The notes: a model not told the origin generated them from the sequence alone. 8,164 nucleotides of DNA from JAVVPL01 sp036655775 (GCA_036655775.1 JAVVPL010000084.1:1-8164); one strand, 5' to 3'; positions 1 to 8,016 are shown, numbered from the stretch's first letter. Numbers and translations: made by a program.

Positions 1-257
1 GAACATAAAAACACTGTTTATCACAGGTGGCTCCACTGGTATAGGAGCCGCCTCGATAGTGAAATTCATTAGCGAAGGCTGGAATGAATCATTGTAGTGT
101 TGAAGACTACTGGCAGTCAGAAAACGCCCTCTATGCCCGTGGCTCTGCTGGAGAACCCGCAGAGGTGGCCGAAATGATTTACTTCCTTGCCTCGGACGCA
201 TCGAGCTTCTGCACTGGAGGACATTATTTGGTAGACGGAGGATTGGCTGCACGATAA
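1..257 (+). pseudogene. Internally deleted short-chain dehydrogenase/reductase (SDR) remnant, 5' end outside the window
   Basis: Two pieces of one SDR gene are visible. From position 2 the translation begins NIKTLFITGGSTGIGAAS and contains the Rossmann cofactor motif TGGSTGIG (bases 23-46); this frame stops at the TAG at 95-97. In another frame, bases 102-257 read EDYWQSENALYARG, then GEPAEVAEMIYFLASDASSF, then CTGGHYLVDGGLAAR and a TAA at 255-257, which is a typical SDR C-terminus. SDRs of this kind are NAD(P)-dependent oxidoreductases of about 250 residues. Here only about 31 N-terminal and 50 C-terminal residues survive, so roughly 170 codons are missing, including the NAG region and the catalytic Ser and YxxxK. 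The join lies at about 83-101. An ATG at 84 could open a 57-residue ORF over the C-terminal piece, but that product would bind no cofactor and have no active site. I count 127 G+C in 257 bases, well above the rest of the window. A misassembly could give the same picture. The substrate cannot be inferred. Confidence 0.85.
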
Positions 258-297
258 GGGAGGGAGTATGGTAAAATGGTAATTTCCCGACTAATTC

Positions 298-328
298 TTG
301 TCTATTTCCAAAATATCCTTTACATTTG
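298..328 (+). promoter_or_regulatory. Putative Bacteroidetes-type promoter of the TPR/HTH regulator gene
   Basis: A TTG at 298-300 is followed after 20 bases by TACATTTG at 321-328, a full match to the Bacteroidetes -7 element TAnnTTTG with a -33 TTG at normal spacing. Transcription would start near 335, leaving a leader of about 63 bases before the ATG at 398. A second -7-like box, TATATTTG, lies at 386-393 but has only a T-run at the -33 distance; used alone it would give an almost leaderless transcript. The match is by eye and no start site has been mapped. Confidence 0.5.
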
Positions 329-397
329 TTTACAATCCACATTTTGTGCACGCGTATTTTTTTTTACAATACACTTGAAATTTTGTATATTTGTAAA

Positions 398-2173
398 ATG
401 AAACATATCTACCATTTTGATATACGCATCTATCTCTTTGCACTAACACTGCTTATGGGCTTACCCTTGCAAGCACAAGCTCAGGTATTGGATAGTCTAC
501 TTCAATTAGTCAATGCCTCTACTCAAGATGAAGAACGCCTTTATCGTCTTTTTCCTCTTATTGAAGAATATCAAGATAATGCCAAAGATATTGACTACAA
601 ACAATATGTGGTGGAGGCGCAACGTTTAGCAAAAAAAATAAAAGATCCATACGCCCTTACCTATACCCATTATTTGCTTGGAGGGTATTATATTATTTAT
701 TTTGATATGGAACAGGCTTCCAAATATTTAGGATTAGCCCTCTTTGATATGCGTAAATTGGAACCCAATACTAAAACTTTTGAATTGGATATTAAAATCA
801 ATTTAGCTCTCAGTGCCTACTACTATTATTTATCCAATTTACCTTTGGCAATTGAAAAATTAAATAGAGTAGAATTTCTAAATAAAAAACTGAATAGCAG
901 TTACTACAAATTGGTGCATGCCAATAATTTAGCAATGATTTATAAAAGTTTGAACGAAAATAAGCAAGCCATTACTTTATTTAAAGGGGTCCTCAAAAAT
1001 AAGAACCTTTCAAGTCAACGACTTCAAATGACTTACGCTAATTTAGGCAATACGTACCTCAACGATAAATCGTACGATTCATCTATTGCTTATTTTAAAA
1101 AAGCCTTGGCCATTTCAAACAAAAGTCGAAAAAACTATTCCACGGCCAACACTTTTTCGCTTTTAGGAGCCGCTTATCAGGGTAAAAAACAATACGATAC
1201 GTCTTTGTATTTTTTAAAATTAGCGGTTGCACACGCACAAACCAATAGAGAAGAGAGTATTTTAGCCGAAGTTTTAATTCAAATGTCCGATTTATATACG
1301 GAGATGAAACAATATGATAATGCCTTAAACACTATTACCAAAGGATTATCACTGGCTCGACTGAGTCATAATTTGGCAAGCGAATGTACAGGCGTGCACC
1401 TTCGAGCAAAGATATTATACGCTAAAGGCAAGATCGAAGCCGCCTACCAAGAACAAGCACGGTATCAAATCCTCTTAGATAGTTTGAATGCTAATTTGAA
1501 TTTAAAATATTCTAATTCCTTAATTGAGCAAAATAAATTTGCTTTACAACAACAACAATTGGAATTTGAATTTAAAAACGAGCAAATAAGTTTAGAATAC
1601 AAACATAAAATTCAGAAAATCAGTCTGTATATTGTTTTATTGCTGCTTGTATTTGGTATTTTCATTACCCTTATTTTGCTTAAACGAAAAGGAGTCAAAC
1701 TTGAAAACAAAAGACTTAGCGAAGCGGCTTTACGTAACGCATTGGAAATGAAAAATAAAGAGTTCACATCCAATCTTATGTTTCAAATGAAACGCAACGA
1801 AATGCTACAAGAAATTCTTTGCGATTTGGATGAAATTGGGAAAAATTTAGATGAAGTTCCCAAAAATAAAATCAACATTCTATATACTAAGCTTTCAAAA
1901 CTGGCTACCGAAGACACTTGGACCGATTTTGAATATCAATTTAAGCAAGTATATCAAAGTTTTTACGATAATTTGTTAGCCGAATTTCCCGATCTTACCC
2001 TTTCGGAACGCAAACTTTGCGCTTTTTTAAAATTGAACTTGACAATCAAAGAAATAGCTTCCATTATGAACTTGGATCCCAATAGTGTTCGCGTAGCAAG
2101 AGTACGTTTACGCAAAAAATTAGGATTGACCAACAATGAAGAAACTCTCATCCATTTTTTATCCAAGTATTAA
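398..2173 (+). CDS. Membrane-anchored TPR sensor with C-terminal LuxR-like HTH domain (one-component transcriptional regulator)
   Basis: This 591-residue protein has the layout of Bacteroidetes transmembrane regulators. Residues 1-28 form a signal peptide with a hydrophobic core and a likely cleavage region LPLQAQAQ. Residues about 135-360 carry TPR-type helix pairs, clearest at 213-240, 253-280 and 292-320 (for example NLGNTYL and SSIAYFKKALAIS). Residues 365-406 are Gln/Glu/Lys-rich and probably coiled. One membrane helix spans about 408-428 and is followed by KRKGVK, placing the C-terminus in the cytoplasm and the TPR part in the periplasm. A second charged helical stretch covers 432-475. 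Residues 533-577 (LTLSERK, then TIKEIASIMNLDPNSVRVAR, then LRKKLGL) form a LuxR/GerE-type helix-turn-helix. I chose the ATG at 398 because it directly precedes the signal peptide. The longer frame would need a TTG at 326, lies inside the promoter and adds an unlikely leader. There is no Shine-Dalgarno; the start context is TTTGTAAAATG. There is no receiver or kinase domain, so the protein probably senses an envelope signal and binds DNA itself. The downstream T9SS surface-protein gene on the same strand is the natural target candidate, but that is inference. The ligand is unknown. Confidence 0.9.
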   Translation: MKHIYHFDIRIYLFALTLLMGLPLQAQAQVLDSLLQLVNASTQDEERLYRLFPLIEEYQDNAKDIDYKQYVVEAQRLAKKIKDPYALTYTHYLLGGYYIIYFDMEQASKYLGLALFDMRKLEPNTKTFELDIKINLALSAYYYYLSNLPLAIEKLNRVEFLNKKLNSSYYKLVHANNLAMIYKSLNENKQAITLFKGVLKNKNLSSQRLQMTYANLGNTYLNDKSYDSSIAYFKKALAISNKSRKNYSTANTFSLLGAAYQGKKQYDTSLYFLKLAVAHAQTNREESILAEVLIQMSDLYTEMKQYDNALNTITKGLSLARLSHNLASECTGVHLRAKILYAKGKIEAAYQEQARYQILLDSLNANLNLKYSNSLIEQNKFALQQQQLEFEFKNEQISLEYKHKIQKISLYIVLLLLVFGIFITLILLKRKGVKLENKRLSEAALRNALEMKNKEFTSNLMFQMKRNEMLQEILCDLDEIGKNLDEVPKNKINILYTKLSKLATEDTWTDFEYQFKQVYQSFYDNLLAEFPDLTLSERKLCAFLKLNLTIKEIASIMNLDPNSVRVARVRLRKKLGLTNNEETLIHFLSKY

Positions 2174-2231
2174 AAATAAATAGTTGCATCCAAAATCTTG
2201 CAATATCCATCTATGTTCTGCCTTATTTTCT

Positions 2232-2248
2232 CTATTAATTTATAATAG
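2232..2248. repeat. Perfect 6-bp inverted repeat CTATTA-N5-TAATAG
   Basis: CTATTA (2232-2237) and TAATAG (2243-2248) are exact reverse complements separated by five bases. The right arm overlaps the first AATAGC motif of the array (2244-2249). This could be a dimer operator, but it is AT-rich and short, so chance occurrence is possible. Confidence 0.4.
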
Positions 2249-2336
2249 CATGTAAATCAATTTTCTATTCTATTTATCAATTTTTATATAGCCATAAAAT
2301 AGCCCTATATTTTATGCTTGTATCCATAGAATAGCC
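2244..2336 (+). repeat. Four AATAGC(C) motifs in near-helical phase
   Basis: Copies begin at 2244 (AATAGCATGTA), 2287 (TATAGCCATAA), 2298 (AATAGCCCTAT) and 2330 (AATAGCCATGTA). The intervals are 43, 11 and 32 bases, each close to a multiple of 10.7, so all four would face the same side of the helix. All are in the same orientation, upstream of the possible core promoter of the surface-protein gene. This fits an activator-binding array. The upstream TPR/HTH protein is the obvious candidate binder, though nothing in the sequence proves it. I see no copies in front of the regulator gene. Confidence 0.4.
2293..2316. repeat. Perfect 9-bp inverted repeat CATAAAATA-N6-TATTTTATG
   Basis: The arms at 2293-2301 and 2308-2316 are exact reverse complements around a six-base centre, GCCCTA. 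The third AATAGC motif of the array lies across the left arm and centre. It has no following T-run and the stem is almost all A/T, so an operator is more likely than a terminator. Confidence 0.5.
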
Positions 2337-2368
2337 ATGTATTTATTTTTTTTCTAAACTTTAAAGCC

Positions 2369-2376
2369 TACTTTCG
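2369..2376 (+). promoter_or_regulatory. Weak -7-like element TACTTTCG upstream of the surface-protein gene
   Basis: TACTTTCG differs at one position from the Bacteroidetes TAnnTTTG consensus. At the expected -33 position there is only a T-run (2346-2353) with no TTTG. A promoter lacking a good -33 box is what one expects if an activator is needed, and the AATAGC array ends about 32 bases upstream. The start would be near 2383, giving a leader of about 93 bases. This is a tentative assignment. Confidence 0.25.
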
Positions 2377-2402
2377 TTCTGTTTTATACAAGTGAACAAT
2401 GA

Positions 2403-2428
2403 ATGTATTCAAAAAATGTATTTAAAAA
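2403..2428 (+). repeat. Contiguous 13-bp tandem repeat in the leader
   Basis: ATGTATTCAAAAA (2403-2415) is followed at once by ATGTATTTAAAAA (2416-2428), with one mismatch. A related ATGTATTTATTTT occurs at 2337-2349. The repeat would lie in the untranslated leader of the surface-protein mRNA if the promoter assignment is right. Confidence 0.6.
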
Positions 2429-2475
2429 TATATACTTTCTAAATCAAATTACAAATCAAACAAAACTTTTATGCT

Positions 2476-5400
2476 ATGAAACGAACACTTTTACTTTTGT
2501 GGACCACATGCCTCTGTATGGCACTTGTACCACTTAATGCACAAAATCGCGGAATTACCTCTTCGCGTACGGCCTCGGCTTCCACACCTAAGGCCTTGGT
2601 AGAAAAAAATGCCTATGGATGTTTAATTACCACGAAGGTTTCACAATCTCCTTGGGGTCCTATGGAATTTGAATCGCCTCAATTGGGTTATATTAGTTTG
2701 GAAAAGCCTTCTGGCATCAAACAGTATATTCCAGCCCTACCCATGCAAGCCTCTCCTATTGCAGGGGCCGCAGCCAATGGAAAATATTATACCTATTTAT
2801 GTATGTCGTTTTTCGGGAATACCATCCCTGCTACCTTCTCAACGCTCGATTTGAACGATTCTGCACGTGAAAACATTGTGGCCTTCTATAATTTAGCCAT
2901 GGACTATTTTTATCATGATATGACCTATGATTACAGTACCCAGACTATGTATGCCCTTGCCGCCACGGCTCAGTCTACCACAGGAGCCAATATTTTGTTT
3001 TCGGTAAACCTTCAGGATGGAACTTTCCAAAATCTAGGCGATCTTGGCAATCGTTTTATAAGTATTGCTTGTAGTTATGACGGATTGCTATTTGCCGTAA
3101 GTACCGATGGAAATTTATACGCAATCAATAAACAAAAGGTTTCTGCTACCTTAGTAGGCAGTACAGGCATTCAACCTTCTGCCAAATTCCAATCTATGGA
3201 ATTTGATCATAGTACCAACCAATTATATTGGGCAGCCAATAATATCCAGGGAAAAAATCATTTTATTCAATTGAATTTACTCACGGGCAAACCTATCAGT
3301 GATGATACAATTATTGATAATATGCGTATTACCGCTATGCATATTCCTTATACCTTAGCCGCAAATGGCGCACCTAATGCTATTTCTAACTTAGTGGTTC
3401 GGGCCGATACCAATTCAGCCAAATTTACTTGGACCAACCCAAGTATTTGTCTTGATAGCACAGCACTTAGTGCACTTACCAAAATTGAAATTTACTGCAA
3501 TGATCAATTAGTACATACCATCAATGCTCCTGTTGTAGGTGGAAAAGAAAGTTGGGCACATACCAATCTTCCAATGGGAATAGCCTATTACAAAATTGTG
3601 GCTTACAATAGTGTGGGCAAAGGCGTTACCAAAATGACTAGAGTATTGATAGGTCTTGATGTTCCTGCTCCCGTCAGCCAAATTGTGCTCAGTAAAGAAA
3701 AGAATATAGCCAAATTGACTTGGGTCGCTCCCAGCATCGGTGAAAACGAAGGAAACATCGACCTTAAAACCTTAAATTATACCATTAAACGGAGTCCAGA
3801 TCCCAAAATGTGGAAAAACATTAAAACTACCGTCTTCAATGATTCCACCATTACAGAACTTAGTAACTATACCTACGAAATAAGTGCTTTAACCAAAGAT
3901 GGTGAAAGTCAATCTGCATTTTCAAACACTCTTCTTATTGGCGATGCACTTGAAAATCCGTATTATACCAATTTTGGTGCAGCCAAAGAATTTGCACAAT
4001 GGACTATTGACAATGCCAATAAAGATGACAAAACTTGGTATCAAACCACCATTGATAGCAAACCTTTTGTAGAATACGATGCTTCTTCTACCCTAGATGC
4101 TAATGATTGGTTGATTTCGCCCCCTATAAAATTAGAAGCAGGCAAAAACTATCGCGTAAAAATAGATATTCGTACATTGACTAATAATCATAGCGAATCT
4201 TTGGCCATCAATATGGGACAAGGAGTCAATGCCGCAGCAATGACCACCGCAATCATGAATCCCAAAATATTTAAATCCGAAAATCCTATTACCGAAAGAA
4301 CCCCATTTAAAGTAAGCACTACGGGTGAATATAATTTTGGGTTACAGGTAGTATCCCCTGCCGATCAATCAGTTCTCAGCCTTACCAATTTTGCCATCGA
4401 AGAATATGGCGAAAAAGATTTTAGAGGGTATATGGTTGAAGGTCCCGAATATCCTTCTTATGGAAAAGCAAGCACCTATTCTGTAAAAGTACAAAACAAC
4501 GGGAGCAAAACACAAAATAATTATGTAGTCAAACTGCTTGATAAAACCTTTATGCAAACGCCTATGGGTCCAATGCCAATGGAAATAGTGGTCGACACGC
4601 TAGCGGTAAAAGACACCCTTGCTACCAACGCCATTTATACTGCAAAAATAAAATGGACACCCAATTTTCCTGGTAATAATCAATTAGTTGCTGTTTCTGC
4701 TTTGAATGGGGATATCAACACAAAAAATGATGCCTCTTTAGATTATACCGTCAAAGTGCAAAATCCTGGAAGTGAATATGCCGAAATACTTGATAGAAGT
4801 AAAAAAGATAATACACTTCCTATTGCCTTCGGACCTAATGCAAGTGCTGGACAAACCATTTATTTAGCCTCTGAAATAGGGGTTCGTGGCGGTATTGCCA
4901 AAGAAATAAATTATTCTTACGAAAATTTCAACGGAAAAGTTGAAGAAAGAAAACTCAAAATTTATATGGCCAACACACTCTGCACAGATATGAGCCAATC
5001 ATGGATTCCTGAATCAGAATTTGTTTTAGTGGCCGATACCACCTTTACTTTCAACCGAAGTGCAAGTCGTATAAAAATTGCATTAAACAATAAATTTGTA
5101 TATACTGGCGGCAATTTAGCTGTTATGGTTATTGCTCCTATCGATGGTGTATTTAATGGAAACTTCCATTCTTTCTATGGTGGAAATGATTCCAAAGCAC
5201 CTAAACGTTCTTTAAGTTGGGGCGGCTTCGGTGAAGAATTTAATTTTGGTCAAAAAGGCGTTATCAGCGATTTTATTCCTTTTGCTCAAATAGGTTTTAA
5301 AACCGACGAAGGTGTTTTGGTTAAAGGCGTTGTCAAAAATACTAAAGGCAATGTTTTGAGTAATGTAAAAGTGGAAATTCCTACTTTAAAAATTGCCACC

Positions 5401-8016
5401 TACACCAATACATTGGGTGAATATGCCATCAGTTACGTACCTAGTGCCAAATATACACTCAAAGCCACTGGTATTGGATATGCCGATTTTAAGAGAGATA
5501 CCCTTTCCATTAAAGGCGATACCCTTATCTATAATTTTGTAATGGATTCTTTGGCCACCTACCGTGTTTACGGAAATGTAAAAGATGCAGATGGAGCCAA
5601 TGTAGCAGGCGCGCAAGTTAAAATTTCAGGCTATACTATTTTCAAAACCACCACAGATGCCCAAGGCAACTTCTCTATACCTGGTGTTTTCACTTCCAAA
5701 AGTTATACGCTAGATATTTTCAAAATCAACCTAGTTCAATATACTTCTGAAAGTTTTAAAATAGAAAATGCAGACAAAAATGTAGGCACTATCAAACTCC
5801 AAGATATTTTATTTACCGTTGACAATGTAGTAGCTAATCCTACAAAAGGTGGCATGGAAGTAAGTTGGAGCGAAGCAATCAACAAAACTGAATTCCGCCA
5901 AGACAATGGAAGTATATTTAGTGCTTTAGGTGCTTTGGACGGTCATGCTAAAACCGCGTTAGGTGTAGTTTATCGCACCCCTGCTCGTTTATATACTATG
6001 AGTTGGATGACCATTAAAAGCGAAAACTCTCTCCATCCTTTGGTAAATATTTTTGTATTCGATTTGGATGCCAATGGCAATCCTACCTCTACCATTTTGT
6101 TTTCTCAAAAAGATGTAGCTAATACCGATTCTACCTGGATGAAATTTAAATTTCCAACAGCCGTAGAAGCACCTCGTGGTTTTATGGTAGCACTCAGCTG
6201 CAATAAAGGACATCTTGGCTTAGCCAATAGTACCACTAGCACCACTTGGCCTTTTGTAGAAAAAACAAATTATTTTTCGGGTCATTATGATACACTCGCT
6301 TTTCAAACTGTAGAATCTTTAGGCGATTTCAGACACAATTTATTGGTTCGTGCCGAAGGTGCTATCATCTCTATGCCTAATTTTGCTCCTCAAAGAAGTG
6401 CAAAAAAACAAATTACTCAAAACAATACGATGATTTTGACTCAAACAGGTAGTTCTGCTTATGTAGAAGGACTTAATGCCAACATTCAAAATGCAAGTAA
6501 ATCCATGAAAGGCTATAAAGTATGGCGTTTGGAAGAAGGTCAAGAAGACAAAGCAGGAAGATGGAATCTACTCACTCCAAATACACTTACAAACACCTCT
6601 TTTGTAGATGCCGTATATGCTACTTTACCACAAGCATTCTATCGTTACGCCGTCAAAGCTATTTACTCCGAAGATTATAGTTCAGAGCCTGTATTTTCAA
6701 ATGTAGTAGCCAAAGATATGTATACCGTAGCAAACTTAAATATAAGTACCAATACTTCTGCCAACGAAAGTGCGGGAGCTAAAGTTCATTTATTCAATAC
6801 TTCTTACTCTTACGATACCATTGTAAATTTGAATGGCGTAGCTACGTTCCCAAAAATTGTCAAAGGAATGTACACAATTACCATTGAATTGAAAGGCTTT
6901 GCCCCATTTACTGCCGAAAACCAAGATTTCTCCACCGAGAATACATATCAAAAGGATTATAAACTTACCGAAGTACTGGTTAAACCCTTTAATTTGGAAG
7001 TGCTTAATGGAAGTGTAAGCAATGCCAAAATTTTCAATTGGAATATACCCAACATCACGGATGATTTTGAACATCATACCGATTTTACACTTAATTCGGC
7101 AGGAGTCCTAGGATGGGATTTTATTGATAAAGATCAATTAGCAACCTACGGAATTCAAGATGTTACCTATCCCAATGCAGGCGAAAAAATGGCATATATA
7201 ATTTTTAATCCTTCCGCCACAAATCCCGTTTGTGGTGAAACTTTTGCCGCACATAGTGGAAACAAATATGCAGCCTTTTTTGCAACCGTTGAAGGAAGCA
7301 ATCAAGATTTTCTAATTTCTCCACAACTTAACTTCAAACGTTCATTCTCTTTTAGTTTCTTTGCCAAATCGGTAACTACCGAATACAAAGAACTATTTAA
7401 AGTGGGCTATTCTACTTCAGGCAAAGCAGCCACCGATTTTGTTTGGATTACTACTACCCCCGATTCAGCAAGCACTACATGGAAAGAATACAGTTATACC
7501 ATTCCTGCAAAAGCTAAATATGTTTGTATCGAATATGTTTCTCAAGATGCTTTTGTTTTATTGATAGACGATCTCTTTATCGGTTACAAATCTGCCAATG
7601 CACCTAAAGCATTCGCTCAATATGCAGTCTATTTGGACAACATCAAAGTAGGTCAAACCGAAGAAAGCACTTTCTTATTTGAAAAATTGAGCAGTGGCAA
7701 GCATGTGGCAGGAGTAAAAGCCCTTTACACATCGGGTGAATCTGAAATGGCAACTATTGATTTTAGCGTAGGAGTTGGCATTGAAGATAATCTTGAAAAC
7801 ACGCTTCAATTCTATCCTAATCCTGTCAAAGATAAATTGTATATCCAAGGCACTTTCTCGCAAATTGAAATTTACGATCTTGCAGGCCAAAAGATTGAAA
7901 CCATTACAACTCAATCGCAATTTATCAATACGAGTACGTTAAACAATGGAGTTTATCTTTTAAAAGTCACCTCCAATAATCGCGTATTTATTCATAAAGT
8001 CATAGTTAACAAATAA
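2476..8016 (+). CDS. Large multidomain T9SS-exported surface protein, gingipain/HagA-adhesin-like, with type A sorting domain
   Basis: This 1846-residue protein starts with a Sec signal peptide (about 1-23, ending NAQ). Residues 100-290 contain repeated beta-rich strands (SYDGLLFAVSTDGNLYAINK, then FDHSTNQLYWAA) resembling a beta-propeller. Two fibronectin III-like domains follow (about 299-392 and 396-488). Residues 495-645 look like a choice-of-anchor J/cleaved-adhesin jelly roll (NDWLISPPIKL at 543-553). Residues 652-765 resemble a CARDB-type beta sandwich. Residues 780-943 are a module with QTIYLASEIG and LKIYMANT. Two carboxypeptidase-regulatory-like domains span 946-1024 and 1029-1108. 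A further beta-rich module covers 1137-1297, then an FN3-like segment (1325-1412) and a third regulatory-like segment (1416-1498). A second anchor J domain covers 1526-1704 (QDFLISPQLNF; LLIDDLFIG), and an FN3-like unit with YTSGESE covers 1710-1765. Residues 1771-1846 are the T9SS type A sorting domain (FYPNP, IEIYDLAGQKI, NNGVYLLKV, HKVIVNK). The protein is expected to cross the outer membrane by T9SS, lose its tail and be attached or released at the surface. I see no HExxH, serine- or cysteine-protease motif, so adhesion or matrix binding is more likely than catalysis. Domain borders and names are by eye. Confidence 0.9.
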   Translation: MKRTLLLLWTTCLCMALVPLNAQNRGITSSRTASASTPKALVEKNAYGCLITTKVSQSPWGPMEFESPQLGYISLEKPSGIKQYIPALPMQASPIAGAAANGKYYTYLCMSFFGNTIPATFSTLDLNDSARENIVAFYNLAMDYFYHDMTYDYSTQTMYALAATAQSTTGANILFSVNLQDGTFQNLGDLGNRFISIACSYDGLLFAVSTDGNLYAINKQKVSATLVGSTGIQPSAKFQSMEFDHSTNQLYWAANNIQGKNHFIQLNLLTGKPISDDTIIDNMRITAMHIPYTLAANGAPNAISNLVVRADTNSAKFTWTNPSICLDSTALSALTKIEIYCNDQLVHTINAPVVGGKESWAHTNLPMGIAYYKIVAYNSVGKGVTKMTRVLIGLDVPAPVSQIVLSKEKNIAKLTWVAPSIGENEGNIDLKTLNYTIKRSPDPKMWKNIKTTVFNDSTITELSNYTYEISALTKDGESQSAFSNTLLIGDALENPYYTNFGAAKEFAQWTIDNANKDDKTWYQTTIDSKPFVEYDASSTLDANDWLISPPIKLEAGKNYRVKIDIRTLTNNHSESLAINMGQGVNAAAMTTAIMNPKIFKSENPITERTPFKVSTTGEYNFGLQVVSPADQSVLSLTNFAIEEYGEKDFRGYMVEGPEYPSYGKASTYSVKVQNNGSKTQNNYVVKLLDKTFMQTPMGPMPMEIVVDTLAVKDTLATNAIYTAKIKWTPNFPGNNQLVAVSALNGDINTKNDASLDYTVKVQNPGSEYAEILDRSKKDNTLPIAFGPNASAGQTIYLASEIGVRGGIAKEINYSYENFNGKVEERKLKIYMANTLCTDMSQSWIPESEFVLVADTTFTFNRSASRIKIALNNKFVYTGGNLAVMVIAPIDGVFNGNFHSFYGGNDSKAPKRSLSWGGFGEEFNFGQKGVISDFIPFAQIGFKTDEGVLVKGVVKNTKGNVLSNVKVEIPTLKIATYTNTLGEYAISYVPSAKYTLKATGIGYADFKRDTLSIKGDTLIYNFVMDSLATYRVYGNVKDADGANVAGAQVKISGYTIFKTTTDAQGNFSIPGVFTSKSYTLDIFKINLVQYTSESFKIENADKNVGTIKLQDILFTVDNVVANPTKGGMEVSWSEAINKTEFRQDNGSIFSALGALDGHAKTALGVVYRTPARLYTMSWMTIKSENSLHPLVNIFVFDLDANGNPTSTILFSQKDVANTDSTWMKFKFPTAVEAPRGFMVALSCNKGHLGLANSTTSTTWPFVEKTNYFSGHYDTLAFQTVESLGDFRHNLLVRAEGAIISMPNFAPQRSAKKQITQNNTMILTQTGSSAYVEGLNANIQNASKSMKGYKVWRLEEGQEDKAGRWNLLTPNTLTNTSFVDAVYATLPQAFYRYAVKAIYSEDYSSEPVFSNVVAKDMYTVANLNISTNTSANESAGAKVHLFNTSYSYDTIVNLNGVATFPKIVKGMYTITIELKGFAPFTAENQDFSTENTYQKDYKLTEVLVKPFNLEVLNGSVSNAKIFNWNIPNITDDFEHHTDFTLNSAGVLGWDFIDKDQLATYGIQDVTYPNAGEKMAYIIFNPSATNPVCGETFAAHSGNKYAAFFATVEGSNQDFLISPQLNFKRSFSFSFFAKSVTTEYKELFKVGYSTSGKAATDFVWITTTPDSASTTWKEYSYTIPAKAKYVCIEYVSQDAFVLLIDDLFIGYKSANAPKAFAQYAVYLDNIKVGQTEESTFLFEKLSSGKHVAGVKALYTSGESEMATIDFSVGVGIEDNLENTLQFYPNPVKDKLYIQGTFSQIEIYDLAGQKIETITTQSQFINTSTLNNGVYLLKVTSNNRVFIHKVIVNK

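Larger units (their letters stand above)
2174..2475. other. AT-rich intergenic region with repeat clusters, probable control region of the surface-protein gene
   Basis: These 302 bases contain no gene I can support. Just after the regulator stop there is a weak hairpin (TTGCA at 2184-2188, TGCAA at 2199-2203) without a T-run, so no clear terminator separates the two genes and read-through is possible. The middle (2232-2336) holds four AATAGC-like motifs and two inverted repeats. The part nearest the next gene is an A-rich leader containing a 13-bp tandem repeat (2403-2428) and AAATCAAA twice (2441-2448 and 2453-2460). The start codon at 2476 has no Shine-Dalgarno, which is usual in Bacteroidetes. 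Confidence 0.7.

Noticed and set aside
326..397. Longer N-terminus for the regulator starting at a TTG at 326
   Set aside because: The extra 24 residues precede a proper signal peptide that starts at the ATG at 398, and the region overlaps the best promoter match.
2183..2204. Possible terminator after the regulator gene
   Set aside because: The stem is only 5-6 bp with a 10-base loop and no T-run follows.
2399..2425. An 8-codon upstream ORF (MNVFKKCI) in the surface-protein leader
   Set aside because: It falls within the 13-bp tandem repeat, there is no ribosome-binding signal, and its peptide resembles no known leader peptide.
6790..7077. Minus-strand ORF of 95 codons, and several shorter minus-strand ORFs inside 2476-8016
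   Set aside because: They lie wholly inside a well-supported gene on the other strand, have no recognisable domains and no promoter or spacing of their own.
2476..8016. Annotation of the large protein as a gingipain-type protease
   Set aside because: Only the adhesin-like and sorting domains can be recognised; I found no catalytic motif.
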